9,795 nt of DNA from the NCBI GenBank assembly GCA_946887385.1, contig CAMPKU010000175.1, forward strand, positions 1 to 9,795, written 5' to 3'. The position numbers were made by a program, and so were the translations under genes. This document shows positions 1 to 5,257 of this stretch, piece after piece. A model generated the notes under the pieces. That model had not been told where the DNA came from, made no database searches, and saw nothing but the letters and a program-made list of their open reading frames with translations. Each line of letters begins with the position of its first letter. The first letter of the stretch is position 1. The stretch is from an uncultured Gammaproteobacteria bacterium (GTDB lineage Bacteria; Pseudomonadota; Gammaproteobacteria; Rariloculales; Rariloculaceae).

Positions 1-26
1 ATCCAGTCCGACACGCCGGCGTCAGC

Positions 27-422
27 TCAGGGATTGAGCTCCGCCACGCGCGTGTACTCGGACTCGGCGTCGGCTTGCGCCGCGCGGGCGCGGCTGAGAT
101 TGGCGCGCGCCGCGTCGATGGTTTCGACGCGCGCGCCGTGCGTGAGCTCCGCGAGCCGCGCATCGGCGAGTGCAAGCTGGCTCGCGGCCTCGGCGATGCG
201 GGCGTCCTGGCGGCGCGCATCGAGCTCGAGCACCACGGCGCCGGCCTCCACGCGCTGGCCCTCGGCCACGGCCCAGCGCAACACGGGTTCGGCCAGCTCG
301 GCCGTCACGGCCACTCGATCCCACTCGAGCGAGCCGATGAGCGGCGAAGGCCCACGCTCGGCGCAGCCCGCCAAGCTTGCGGCAGTGAGCACGACGGCGA
401 GCCGCCAGGTTTCAACGCGCAT
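27..422 (-). CDS. HlyD/YbhG-like efflux membrane-fusion lipoprotein, N-terminal part ending at an early stop
   Basis: Periplasmic adaptor subunit of a drug-efflux pump, N-terminal part only (131 aa). The start is the ATG at 422, which has GGAGG five bases upstream; a TTG at 434 lies in the same frame but is less likely. Residues 1-20 form a lipoprotein signal with lipobox SLAGC, so the mature protein should be anchored through Cys20. A biotinyl-lipoyl-like segment follows (WAVAEGQRVEAGAVVLELD), then an alanine-rich coiled coil resembling E. coli YbhG. Relatives are around 300 residues or more, but this frame stops at 27-29. The eight codons visible past the stop (ADAGVSDW) still look like the family's turn into the second coiled-coil strand, which suggests a nonsense mutation or sequence error; the window edge hides the rest. 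It overlaps the TetR gene by 11 nt, so translation is probably coupled. Confidence 0.72.
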   Translation of the reverse strand: MRVETWRLAVVLTAASLAGCAERGPSPLIGSLEWDRVAVTAELAEPVLRWAVAEGQRVEAGAVVLELDARRQDARIAEAASQLALADARLAELTHGARVETIDAARANLSRARAAQADAESEYTRVAELNP

Positions 423-1080
423 GGATGCCTCCAAGACCGTGATCGAGCAGCGCCAGGGTATGGCGGAGCAGCACCGTGCGATCGAGATCGCCGGCAGGGA
501 AGATGCGCCGCCAGATGTGCTCGGCGGCGAGCGGAAACAGCGTGAGCCCCACGAGCGAGACCACGAGCAGTCGCGGATCGAGATCCGCGCTGATGGCGCC
601 GCGTTTTTGCGCGTCGACGAGCGTGCGCGCGAGCAAGTGCGTCACCTGCGGCGCGATGATCTTGTGGAGCACGTCGCGCAGCGTGCCTTTCTCGTTCAGC
701 ACTTCGCGTACCCACAGCGACGGCCACCATGGAAAGCGCTCCACCACGTCGTGGATGCCGCGCACGAACGCGGCGAGCAACGCGTGCGGGTCGTCGCCGG
801 CCGCAATCAATCGGTCGCGCAGCTCGCCGACGATCGGCGTGAGGCGTTCGGCGATGAACGCGTCGAGCAGTTGCTGCTTGCTTCCGAAGTAGTAGTTCAA
901 AAGGGCCGGCGTTACGCCGGCCTTCAATGCGATGCTGCGCTGGCTGGTCGCGGCCACGCCGTCCGCGGCGAAGCAGGCGACGGCGGCGTCGAGAAGCCGC
1001 TCGCGCTGATTCGCTTCCTCGGCGCGTGGCCGGCCGGGCCGGCGCGGCTCGCGTTTCTTGCGGGAGGGTTTGCGTGGCAT
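412..1080 (-). CDS. TetR/AcrR-family transcriptional repressor
   Basis: DNA-binding repressor of 222 aa, a normal size for TetR proteins. A very basic N-terminal arm (residues 1-20, rich in Arg, Lys and Pro) precedes the TetR HTH domain at about 26-72, with the typical ALKAGVTPALLNYYFGSKQQL segment across the recognition helix. Residues 80-222 form the all-helical ligand-binding and dimerisation domain, which differs between members and does not reveal the inducer. The downstream overlapping gene is an efflux adaptor, matching the E. coli CecR-ybhGFSR arrangement, so it probably controls that pump and itself. The only Met before the HTH is at 1080. There is no clear Shine-Dalgarno before it, and the best -10 box lies only about 10 bases upstream, so the mRNA may be nearly leaderless. 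Confidence 0.88.
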   Translation of the reverse strand: MPRKPSRKKREPRRPGRPRAEEANQRERLLDAAVACFAADGVAATSQRSIALKAGVTPALLNYYFGSKQQLLDAFIAERLTPIVGELRDRLIAAGDDPHALLAAFVRGIHDVVERFPWWPSLWVREVLNEKGTLRDVLHKIIAPQVTHLLARTLVDAQKRGAISADLDPRLLVVSLVGLTLFPLAAEHIWRRIFPAGDLDRTVLLRHTLALLDHGLGGIHAR

Positions 1081-1082
1081 GA

Positions 1083-1116
1083 CCGCTAAATTAAATCATG
1101 GTTTAAATAATTACAA
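1083..1116 (-). promoter_or_regulatory. Putative TetR promoter with overlapping palindromic operator
   Basis: An AT-rich island in an otherwise GC-rich region. The inverted repeat TTAAATCATGGTTTAA (1091-1106) has TTAAA/TTTAA arms around a CATG centre, the size and symmetry of a TetR-type operator. On the minus strand, TTGTAA (1111-1116) and TTTAAT (1090-1095) could serve as -35 and -10 boxes, although their 15-base spacing is short. The palindrome lies between and over these boxes, so binding there would block transcription of the TetR-efflux operon. Assigning it to this repressor is inference from position. Confidence 0.5.
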
Positions 1117-1163
1117 GCCGACCGTGCGCTCGTGCTACGCTCACCGTGCATTGCAAATGCCGT

Positions 1164-1186
1164 GGATAGCCCGTAACCGGCTGTCC
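1164..1186 (+). promoter_or_regulatory. Hairpin in the leader of the DUF922-like gene
   Basis: The arms GGATAGCC (1164-1171) and GGCTGTCC (1179-1186) pair over all eight positions around a 7-nt loop. One pair is U-G, which is stable only in plus-strand RNA. The hairpin sits about 30 nt before the start codon at 1219 and lacks a T tract, so it is unlikely to be a terminator. It could be a 5'-leader structure or a dyad operator. The rest of 1107-1218 shows no convincing sigma-70 promoter. Confidence 0.3.
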
Positions 1187-1218
1187 GGGCTTCAAAAACA
1201 AGACAGTAAGGCATCGGT

Positions 1219-1866
1219 ATGGTGACTCGCCGCGCGCTGTTCGCACTGGCGGCCGGCGTGCTCGGGCCCGGCGCATGGCGCCTCGCTCACGCGCAGCCGC
1301 CCGCCGTGCGCGTGACGCGCGAGGAGCCCGTCGTCGAGCGCACGGAGTTCGATCCGCGCCGGCCTCCGCGCGGGATGCCGCCGCTCACGCCGCCGGAATC
1401 CGGCGTGTGCCAGACGACTTTCGAGCTGTCGGCGAGCGTGAGCTACTCGGCTGAACCGCTATCGCCGGTCACGGCGCGCATCTACGTGGACGCGCTCGAC
1501 ATCGTGACCCGGCTGCGCTTTCACATCTACACCGTGGAAGACGCGCCGCCGAAGCTACGCGCGCACGAGGAAGGGCACCGCGCGATCGGCGAGCATTATT
1601 ACCGCGACGCGGCCCGCATCGCCGAGGAGATCGGCCGCCGCCTCGTCGGTGAGACGTTCGACGGCACCGGCCGCAACCAGGAGGCCGCCCAGCAAAATGC
1701 CTTCCAGAAGGTGGTTGGCGAGATCGAGCGCGCCTACATGGCGCGCGTGCGTATCCCGAGCGCGGCCGCGAACGAACGGTTCGACGACATCACGCGCCAC
1801 GGCCTCGAGGCGATCGACGAGGCCGAGGCGGTGGCGCGAGCGATCGCGCCGCCCGCCGCACCGTAG
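1219..1866 (+). CDS. Exported DUF922-like putative zinc-dependent protease
   Basis: A 215-aa protein with an N-terminal export signal: Arg4-Arg5, a hydrophobic stretch at about 6-20, and a likely cleavage site AHA|QPP after residue 25. The twin arginines make Tat export possible, but the motif is not a full consensus. A proline-rich linker (about 45-60) leads into a domain resembling DUF922, a family described as predicted secreted Zn proteases. Key residues are HEEGH at 116-120 (HExxH, catalytic Glu117) in the context LRAHEEGHRAIGEHYY, and a later TRHG at 192-195 whose His194 could be the third zinc ligand. Substrate unknown. TAAGG seven bases before the ATG is an adequate ribosome site. It converges with peptide B, with only 10 nt between the stops, and has no evident functional link to the operon. 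Confidence 0.72.
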   Translation: MVTRRALFALAAGVLGPGAWRLAHAQPPAVRVTREEPVVERTEFDPRRPPRGMPPLTPPESGVCQTTFELSASVSYSAEPLSPVTARIYVDALDIVTRLRFHIYTVEDAPPKLRAHEEGHRAIGEHYYRDAARIAEEIGRRLVGETFDGTGRNQEAAQQNAFQKVVGEIERAYMARVRIPSAAANERFDDITRHGLEAIDEAEAVARAIAPPAAP

Positions 1867-1876
1867 CCGAGCCGCG

Positions 1877-2116
1877 CTAGAAGCAGTAGTCGAACAGCTC
1901 GCTCGCGGCGTAGTACCCGGCGCCGAAGAAGCCGCCGACCAGCCCGCCCATTGCCGTTCCGAATACGACGCCGACCGGCGCCAGCAGCACCGCGCCCACG
2001 GGCGCGCCGGCCGCCGCTCCGGCCGCGACGGCTACGGCCAACTCACTTGGATCGTAACCGGCGGCCACGGAGGCAGACTCCGCGGCGCTGAGTGTGCGTA
2101 GGGTGTTTCCGTTCAC
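1877..2116 (-). CDS. Double-glycine-type bacteriocin precursor, peptide B
   Basis: A 79-aa secreted-peptide precursor. The start is GTG at 2116, with GAGGAG (2125-2130) eight bases upstream. Leader residues 1-20 follow the C39 consensus when numbered back from the cut: Leu -12, Ser -11, Glu -8, Val -4, Ala -2, Gly -1 (LSAAESASVAAG). The predicted mature peptide (21-79, 59 aa) is Gly/Ala/Val-rich and membrane-active in character. It contains GAAAGAPVG and GTAMGGLVGG, GxxxG repeats like those through which class IIb two-peptide bacteriocins pair. It ends YYAASELFDYCF, with one Cys, matching the tail of peptide A at 2384-2617. The C39 exporter in the same operon is the probable processing and secretion partner. 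This is the last gene of the operon and no terminator is visible before the convergent gene. Bacteriocin activity is inferred. Confidence 0.82.
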   Translation of the reverse strand: MNGNTLRTLSAAESASVAAGYDPSELAVAVAAGAAAGAPVGAVLLAPVGVVFGTAMGGLVGGFFGAGYYAASELFDYCF

Positions 2117-2124
2117 TGGGTCTT

Positions 2125-2130
2125 CTCCTC
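2125..2130 (-). promoter_or_regulatory. Ribosome binding site fixing the GTG start of peptide B
   Basis: GAGGAG on the minus strand lies eight bases before the GTG at 2116. It makes that GTG the initiation codon and leaves exactly a 20-residue leader. Confidence 0.7.
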
Positions 2131-2132
2131 GT

Positions 2133-2330
2133 TCAATGGCGGTTGCGGTTCATGGCTTTAAGGACGAAATGGATCAACGCGTAGATCACGAGGCCGGTGG
2201 CAATGCCCGCCAGCACGCGGTTCAGCGGCGGCCAACCTTCCGTCGCGGCCCAACCGATGCCGGCCGATAAACCCGGCACGGCTACGGCGATCCATTTGAG
2301 GACGGCGTCTTCGTGACGATGGTCTTGCAT
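2133..2330 (-). CDS. Small two-helix membrane protein, candidate immunity protein
   Basis: A 65-aa protein starting at the ATG at 2330, preceded by GGGGAG (2335-2340) four bases upstream. After a charged N-terminus (MQDHRHEDAVLKW) there are two hydrophobic segments, about 13-29 and 38-57, and a basic tail (KAMNRNRH), implying an inner-membrane hairpin with both ends probably in the cytoplasm. It has no leader of the double-glycine type, so it is not a third precursor. It lies between the two peptide genes, 53 nt after peptide A and 16 nt before peptide B. Small membrane proteins in this position are usually bacteriocin immunity proteins. No family is recognised, and the immunity role is inferred from size, topology and position. 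A holin-like or export-accessory role is the alternative. Confidence 0.68.
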   Translation of the reverse strand: MQDHRHEDAVLKWIAVAVPGLSAGIGWAATEGWPPLNRVLAGIATGLVIYALIHFVLKAMNRNRH

Positions 2331-2347
2331 GGCACTCCCCGGCTCCG

Positions 2348-2375
2348 GTGGAGGCGCCGCGAACGGCGCCGCCAC
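2348..2375 (-). promoter_or_regulatory. Strong RNA hairpin just after peptide A
   Basis: In minus-strand RNA, GUGG (2372-2375) and GGCGCC (2365-2370) pair with GGCGCC (2353-2358) and CCAC (2348-2351), with one mismatch between the two stem blocks. An extra G-C pair closes a UUCG tetraloop. It begins eight nt after the peptide A stop. No U tract follows and the next gene starts 17 nt later, so it is more likely an mRNA 3'-end stabiliser or a partial barrier than a full terminator. Confidence 0.55.
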
Positions 2376-2383
2376 GACGCACC

Positions 2384-2617
2384 TCAGAAGCAGTAGTCGA
2401 TAAGCTCCCCGAGCGAATACTCGATGCCGCCGAGCAGGAATCCGCCCACGGCCCCGGGGCCCGCGCCGAGCCCGGCTCCGGCGGCGCCGACCATCGCGCC
2501 CACGGTGGCGCCCACGGCCATATGCCCGAGCAATTCTCCCCACGAGAACTCCCCGCCGCTGACGAACGCCTTCTCCGCGGGCGTGAGCTCCCTCATCGCG
2601 ATCGCACACGTGTTCAT
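2384..2617 (-). CDS. Double-glycine bacteriocin precursor, peptide A
   Basis: A 77-aa precursor with ATG at 2617, seven bases after a perfect AGGAGG. Leader residues 1-22 end in Gly-Gly and match the C39 consensus: Leu -12, Thr -11, Glu -8, Val -4, GG -2/-1 (LTPAEKAFVSGG). The predicted mature part (23-77, 55 aa) starts EFSWGELLGH. It continues through a Gly/Ala-rich hydrophobic core with GATVGAMVG (tandem GxxxG) and ends IEYSLGELIDYCF. That tail aligns with peptide B as YxxxEL[I/F]DYCF, and the last codons share 14 identical bases. The core has a single Cys, three residues short of a free-standing Cys-rich pattern, so no internal disulfide is possible. It follows the ACP gene after 78 nt and is flanked by hairpins. 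Most likely one half of a two-peptide bacteriocin; whether it is chemically modified is unknown. Confidence 0.87.
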   Translation of the reverse strand: MNTCAIAMRELTPAEKAFVSGGEFSWGELLGHMAVGATVGAMVGAAGAGLGAGPGAVGGFLLGGIEYSLGELIDYCF

Positions 2618-2624
2618 GCCATTT

Positions 2625-2630
2625 CCTCCT
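2625..2630 (-). promoter_or_regulatory. Perfect ribosome binding site of peptide A
   Basis: AGGAGG, fully complementary to the usual anti-SD core, sits seven bases before the ATG. It is among the strongest sites in the window; the operon genes upstream have weak ones, consistent with the peptide being made in excess of its exporter. Confidence 0.8.
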
Positions 2631-2643
2631 TGAGTGGTCTTTG

Positions 2644-2665
2644 CGTCTCGCCGCCCGGCGAAACG
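2644..2665 (-). promoter_or_regulatory. RNA hairpin upstream of peptide A
   Basis: The arms CGTTTCGCCG (2656-2665, minus strand) and CGGCGAGACG (2644-2653) pair along their length around a tight GG turn, effectively nine pairs with a four-base loop. One position is G-U in minus-strand RNA but a C/A mismatch on the plus strand, which favours a role in this transcript. It lies 14 nt before the AGGAGG, in the 78-nt gap after the ACP gene. It may protect a processed peptide mRNA. No internal promoter is apparent in the gap. Confidence 0.45.
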
Positions 2666-2695
2666 TCGGGCCCATTGAAGCGCGCCGGCGCAGCG

Positions 2696-3010
2696 CTAGC
2701 AGCGTTCGTTTCCGGTCATTTCGGCGGGATTTGCGCGTTGCTCTGCAATGGCGCCGAGCACTAGCCGGCTGAGCCCGGCAAAGTCGCGCGCCGCGAGCCG
2801 GGTTACGGCATCGTCGCCGGCCAGCTCGATGCCGAAGGCTGCCTCGATTCGCGTGATCACGGCGATGGCCGTCAGCGAGTCCAACGGCGCGTCGAGCGCG
2901 GGCGAAGCCGTGGCGAGCTCGGCGCGGCTCCAACCGCTCGTCTCGGCGACGAGGTCGAGCACCCGCGCCTCCACCGCGTCGAAGGCTGCCGGGTCGCGTT
3001 CGGTCAACAT
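2696..3010 (-). CDS. Acyl carrier protein, stand-alone
   Basis: A 104-aa four-helix carrier protein, slightly longer than a typical 75-90-aa ACP. The phosphopantetheine site is LDSLTAIAV, with Ser45 as the attachment residue in the canonical DSL motif. It is followed by the helix RIEAAFGIEL and a conserved-looking C-terminal helix at about 68-90. The last 14 residues (ending NERC) extend past the fold. Its ATG at 3010 overlaps the exporter's stop (ATGTTGA, 7 nt shared), so the two are translationally coupled. No fatty-acid synthesis genes are nearby. The likely donor is the AMP-forming ligase at the head of the operon, which could load an acyl group onto the pantetheine thiol. The linkage to peptide export and the identity of the acyl group are inference. 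A peptidyl carrier role is possible but no condensation domain is seen. Confidence 0.82.
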   Translation of the reverse strand: MLTERDPAAFDAVEARVLDLVAETSGWSRAELATASPALDAPLDSLTAIAVITRIEAAFGIELAGDDAVTRLAARDFAGLSRLVLGAIAEQRANPAEMTGNERC

Positions 3011-5247
3011 CCCAAGTTCGCCAGCACGTCTCGCTCGGCCGCGCTCGGCAAGTGCGCGCTCGGGCGCGGCACGCCGCTTCGCTCGTCCTCGAGGGCGCCC
3101 GGCGAGCGGCCGCTGGCTTGCAGCCGCCTGCCCGGCTCAGCCACGGCGACGATGCGTCCCGCCTCGAGGCGCACGACGCGATCGGCGGCCGCTACCGTCT
3201 CCGGCCGGTGCGCCACGACGACCCGAGTGATCTTCAGCCCGCGCAGTGCCGCGGCCACGGCGCGTTCGTGCTCGACGTCGAGGTGGCTCGTGGCCTCGTC
3301 GAGCACGAGAACCGACGGCCGCGCATAGAGGGCGCGCGCGAGCAAAATTCGCTGCTGCTGACCGGCCGACAACGTCGAGCCCAAGAACCCGACCAGCGTG
3401 TTGTACGCCATCGGCAACGTCGCGATCTCGGCGTGGATCGCAGCAATGCGCGCGCACTCCTCGATACGCGCCTGGTCGGCTTGCGGATCGCAGAAGCTGA
3501 TGTTGTCGGCGATCGATCCGGCAAAGAGGCAGTCGTTTTGCGTGACGCAGCCGATCGTGCGGCGCGCCGCGCCGTCCATCTGCGCCAACGGCACGCCGCC
3601 GACCAGCACCTCGCCCGCCGACGCCGGCAATACGCCGAGCAAGACGTGCACGAGCGTGCTCTTGCCGCAGGCCGACGCGCCGACGAGGGCCACGCACTCG
3701 CCCGCGCCCACGTGGAGATCCACTCCGTCGAGCACGTACGGCGCATGCTCGCCGTAGCGAAAGCGCACGCCGCGCAAAGCAATGGCGGGCACGAGCTGTT
3801 CCTGCCGGCCGAGCAAGCGCCCCGGCGCATCGGGCGGCTCCTCGGGCGGTGTGAGGACGATGTCCGAGAGGCGCTCGCAGTGCAGCTCGAGCAAGCGCAG
3901 CTCGAACACCTTGTCGATCATCGCGCTAATGCGCAGCGCAAGCTGGCGCTTGTAGGCTACGAACGCCAGCAGCATGCCCGTGGAGAACCGCCCCTCGAGC
4001 ACCAAGCTGGCGCCGAGGTACACGATGAGCACGTTCTCCAGGCCGAACAACAGACCGTTCGCGGTGCGCAGCGCGATGCCCAGCTTCTGCGCGCACAAGC
4101 CGGCGTTCACTTGCTCGACGAGCAGCGCAAGCCAGGCCGCGCGGCGTGCATCGGCGCGGCGAAACAGCCTGATCGCGCGAATGCCGCGCACCGTTTCGAT
4201 GAAGTGGCTGTCCTGCTTTGCCGCGTTCGCGATCTGCTCGGCGCGCGCGTCGCGCAGCGGACCGTGAGCGAGCAAGCGGCCGAGCACGTAGAGCGTTACG
4301 GCCGCCAGGCACAGAAGCGTGAGCGGCACGCTGTAGCAGACCATCACGATCAGCAGCAGCACCGACATGGCGCCATCCACGATGGCTTCGATGGCGGCTG
4401 CCGTCACGGTGCGCTGAATGGCGTCGATGGAGCGGAACCGCGACACCACGTCGCCGAGATGGCGCTTCTCGAAGTACGGCACGGGCAGCCGCAGCAGGTG
4501 CGCAAAGACATTCGCGTGCCACTGCAAGCCCAACGTTGCCTCGAAGTGCATCACGATCCACGACCGCAGCGCCGCCGTGGCTTGCTCGATGAGCACGAGC
4601 AAGCCGAAGCCGAGCGCGAGCAGCGTTAGAAGCTCTGCGCTGCCGGTGACGAGCGCCTGGTCCACCACCCACTGCAGGAACAGCGGGTTTGCGAGCACGA
4701 ACGCTTCGAGCGCCAGCGCCACGAGCAGAATTTGCGCGAGCGAGCCGGCGAGCCCGGAGATTCTGCCGATGAGCTCGCGCAGCCGCACGCGCGGTTGCGC
4801 CGAGCGGCGCTCGAAGCGGGGGCTCGGCCACAGCTCGAGCGCGACGCCCGTGAACGCCGCGGCGGCTTCGCTGAGCGGCACGGTGCGCGTTCCGCGGCTG
4901 GGATCGTGGATGGTGATCGAGCGCGCACTAACGCTGCGTAGAACCACGAAATGCGTGAAGTTCCAGTGCAGCACGCACGGGACCTTGAGCCGGCGCAGGT
5001 CCTCGAGCTCGAGGCGCACGGCACGGCTCTGAAGCGCGAGGCGCGCCGCGAAGTCGCACAGCGCCGCGATCGTGGTGCCTTGCAGCGACACCGCGAAGCG
5101 GCGCCGTAGCGTGGGCACGTCGACCGCGTGACCGTGATAGCACGCGATCATCGCAAGGCACGCGATGCCGCACTCGGCGGCTTCCGTTTGTAGCAGCACC
5201 GGGAGCTTGCGGCGCCAGCCCGTGAGCAAGCCGTCGGCGAGCGCCAT
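3004..5247 (-). CDS. C39 peptidase-containing ABC exporter (CvaB-type bacteriocin transporter)
   Basis: An inner-membrane exporter of 747 aa that removes double-glycine leaders and pumps out the cores. Domains: C39 peptidase at about 10-140 with Gln20 (oxyanion), Cys26 in AAECGIACLAM, His99 in NFTHFVVL and Asp115 in IHDPSRG, all catalytic residues present. The transmembrane domain is about 155-460, and the ATPase about 485-705. ATPase motifs are Walker A GASACGKST (523-531), signature LSAGQQQR (626-633), Walker B VLVLDEATSHLD (646-657) and switch His680. Ala replaces a usual Gly in Walker A and in the LSGGQ signature. The chosen start is the ATG at 5247, ten nt after the MFS stop; an upstream in-frame extension would only re-read MFS codons and carries no domain. 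The final 35 residues, ending LANLGC, lie outside the fold. No HlyD adaptor or TolC gene belongs to this operon. Substrates are presumably peptides A and B. Confidence 0.93.
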   Translation of the reverse strand: MALADGLLTGWRRKLPVLLQTEAAECGIACLAMIACYHGHAVDVPTLRRRFAVSLQGTTIAALCDFAARLALQSRAVRLELEDLRRLKVPCVLHWNFTHFVVLRSVSARSITIHDPSRGTRTVPLSEAAAAFTGVALELWPSPRFERRSAQPRVRLRELIGRISGLAGSLAQILLVALALEAFVLANPLFLQWVVDQALVTGSAELLTLLALGFGLLVLIEQATAALRSWIVMHFEATLGLQWHANVFAHLLRLPVPYFEKRHLGDVVSRFRSIDAIQRTVTAAAIEAIVDGAMSVLLLIVMVCYSVPLTLLCLAAVTLYVLGRLLAHGPLRDARAEQIANAAKQDSHFIETVRGIRAIRLFRRADARRAAWLALLVEQVNAGLCAQKLGIALRTANGLLFGLENVLIVYLGASLVLEGRFSTGMLLAFVAYKRQLALRISAMIDKVFELRLLELHCERLSDIVLTPPEEPPDAPGRLLGRQEQLVPAIALRGVRFRYGEHAPYVLDGVDLHVGAGECVALVGASACGKSTLVHVLLGVLPASAGEVLVGGVPLAQMDGAARRTIGCVTQNDCLFAGSIADNISFCDPQADQARIEECARIAAIHAEIATLPMAYNTLVGFLGSTLSAGQQQRILLARALYARPSVLVLDEATSHLDVEHERAVAAALRGLKITRVVVAHRPETVAAADRVVRLEAGRIVAVAEPGRRLQASGRSPGALEDERSGVPRPSAHLPSAAERDVLANLGC

Positions 5248-5257
5248 CGGCGGCTGG

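Noticed and set aside
423..434. TTG start for the efflux adaptor at 434
   Set aside because: The ATG at 422 has GGAGG at correct spacing, and the TTG overlaps that ribosome site.
2348..2375. Rho-independent terminator after peptide A
   Set aside because: The stem is strong but no U tract follows, and a co-directional gene with its own ribosome site starts 17 nt on.
2331..2933. Upstream in-frame extension of the 65-residue membrane protein
   Set aside because: The extension overlaps the ACP and peptide A genes in a different frame and is Arg-rich; the ATG at 2330 has a good GGGGAG site.
3052..4629. Long plus-strand open frame opposite the ABC exporter
   Set aside because: No domain or ribosome site, and a His/Arg/Ala-rich composition; the minus-strand exporter with its intact motifs is the real gene.
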